DNA of 64,000 nt, from assembly GCA_025934895.1 (NCBI GenBank), contig JAICWH010000001.1:20058-84057 (forward strand). Reading direction: 5' to 3'. This stretch comes from Nocardioidaceae bacterium. GTDB taxonomy: Bacteria > Actinomycetota > Actinomycetes > Propionibacteriales > Nocardioidaceae. Made by a program: the position numbers and the translations under genes. This document shows positions 62,631 through 64,000 of the stretch, piece by piece. The notes under the pieces are model-generated. The model did no database searches, was not told the DNA's origin, and saw nothing but the letters and a program-made list of their open reading frames with translations. Numbering within the stretch: position 1 is the first letter of the stretch; each line of letters opens with the position of its first letter.

Positions 62631-63352
62631 GTCAGCACCCAGCCCAGGATCCCGAGGAGCCAGCTCGCGAAGCTGCCGATCAGGAAGTACTCGGAGAGGG
62701 CCGTCGGCCCCTGGGCCCGCCGCGACCGCTGCAGCTCCGGCCAGCGGAGCAGCCCCTTCGCGGCGACCACCACGGCGGCGGCCGTCAGCTGGCCGGCGAC
62801 CGCGAGCACCAGGATGAACACGCGCTCCATCGGGCCGAGCAGCCGCCCGCCCTTGAGGTCGGCCTCGTTGGTCGCCGCGGAGATGCCGGTCGCGTCGAGC
62901 AGCAGTCGGACCAGGATGTTGCTGGTGCTCAGCTCGAAGAGCAGCGCCCCGGTGAGCACCACGGTCCGGGTCGCACCGACGTGTCCGAGCACGGTCGGCC
63001 CCCACCGGTCCGGAACCGCGGACAGGTCCGGCGCCGCCCCCCACAGGAACGTGAGGACCACCAGCGGCACGGCGAACGCGGCGAACGCGGTCGACCGCCA
63101 GGCGGAGTGGTGACCCGAGGTGGGGTTGAGGGCCAGTGACGAGGCGAGCTCCCACGTCACCAGCGAGACCCCCCACAGCACGCCGACGGTGCCCCACCAG
63201 GCAGCCGTGAAGCCGAGCGCCAGGCCGGCGAGGACGAGCAGTGCGCAGCCGAACACCGCCAGCACCAGACGCCGGCGCGCCGACGTGGCGTCCCGGGCCG
63301 CCCGGAGCAGGTCGCAGACCCCCACGACGACCAGCCACGCCCCTACGGTCAC
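62618..63352 (-). CDS. Multi-TM membrane protein (DUF3307-like) paired with SatD-like protein
   Basis: Multiple TM segments; overlaps SatD-like stop; conserved FELSTSNILVRLLLDATG. Confidence 0.6.
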   Translation of the reverse strand: MTVGAWLVVVGVCDLLRAARDATSARRRLVLAVFGCALLVLAGLALGFTAAWWGTVGVLWGVSLVTWELASSLALNPTSGHHSAWRSTAFAAFAVPLVVLTFLWGAAPDLSAVPDRWGPTVLGHVGATRTVVLTGALLFELSTSNILVRLLLDATGISAATNEADLKGGRLLGPMERVFILVLAVAGQLTAAAVVVAAKGLLRWPELQRSRRAQGPTALSEYFLIGSFASWLLGILGWVLTGIH

Positions 63353-63996
63353 GGCCCCGGCCCCGGGCCGGGATGGGCGCCGAGCCGCCGCTCGGGCGGC
63401 GGGTCCGCCGCGGCCAACAGCCGCATCGACTCGACGACGGACCCGATGTTGCGGGTGAACTGCTGCGAGACCGCGGAGGGCCAGATGCCCTCGAGCTCGG
63501 CGATGTCCTTCTGGGGATGCCCGAGCAGCGCCAGCCGCAGGATCCGGAGCCCGCGGTCGTTGAGCCGGTCGATGATCTGGTCGCGGCAGACCAGGAACGC
63601 GTTGACGACATCCCGGCCGGGGCCCGCGAACCAGGTGCGGGTGGTGTCCCGCCGACCGTCGAGGGACTCGATCGCGTCGCGCGCGGCCCACCAGCCCGGG
63701 CCGTCCTGCAGCAGCGGTCTCCTCGTCGCGTCATGCACGGTCACCTCGCCGAAGCCGATGCCGCATCGTGCGTCGACGACCGGGAGCAGGGTCAGCCGGG
63801 TCACCAGGGCGGCGAGCACGGCTCCGGACAGCGTCGCGCAGGCGCCCTGGTACTCATCGCCGACCGTCGGCTCGAACGCCTGCTCCACCGGCAGCGAGGC
63901 GTTGACCACGGCGAGTGCGTCACCGAGCGCCTGTTGGGCCGCCGTCCGGTCGGGCACGGACCGGGACCCGACCAGGTCTCCGATCACGGTGTACAC
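63349..63996 (-). CDS. SatD-family protein (may extend beyond window)
   Basis: YTVIGDLVGSRSVPDRTAAQQAL; EPTVGDEYQGACATL; C-terminal HTH-like LGHPQKDIAELEGIWPSAVSQQF. Confidence 0.65.
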   Translation of the reverse strand: MYTVIGDLVGSRSVPDRTAAQQALGDALAVVNASLPVEQAFEPTVGDEYQGACATLSGAVLAALVTRLTLLPVVDARCGIGFGEVTVHDATRRPLLQDGPGWWAARDAIESLDGRRDTTRTWFAGPGRDVVNAFLVCRDQIIDRLNDRGLRILRLALLGHPQKDIAELEGIWPSAVSQQFTRNIGSVVESMRLLAAADPPPERRLGAHPGPGPGP

Positions 63997-64000
63997 CTCA

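Overview
High-GC actinobacterial chromosome segment (Nocardioides-like by gene content and codon usage; this taxonomic guess is inference). There are no rRNA or tRNA genes, CRISPR arrays or transposases that I can support. Housekeeping blocks: dnaE; dxr–RIP protease–ispG; proS; rimP–nusA–ylxR–infB–rbfA–truB–ribF; rpsO–pnp–M16 protease; a fructose PTS locus with HPr and enzyme I; and a DctA transporter with its two-component system. The most unusual part is ~5.5–27.7 kb, which looks like a choline/glycine-betaine catabolic island. It combines choline and betaine-aldehyde dehydrogenases, a betaine-type ABC transporter, and a dimethylglycine dehydrogenase/GcvT protein with ETF. It also carries a full corrinoid methyl-transfer cassette: a non-pyrrolysine MttB-family methyltransferase, a corrinoid protein, a methyl-THF:corrinoid methyltransferase, an RamA-like 2Fe-2S activator, DUF1638 and an IclR regulator. 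MetF-like and PurU genes are present as well. No Rieske betaine monooxygenase (GbcAB) or BHMT is visible in the window, so the first demethylation may be cobalamin-dependent and O2-independent in an otherwise aerobic-looking organism. By eye I found a shared 36-bp tandem-dyad element (two 17-bp units, 19-bp phase) in front of the metF-like gene, purU/iclR, the betaine aldehyde dehydrogenase operon and the dimethylglycine dehydrogenase operon, which links these genes into one putative IclR regulon. Other observations are a related family of long palindromic extragenic elements, a tandem EIIA duplication in FruA, and several intergenic repeats and hairpins.
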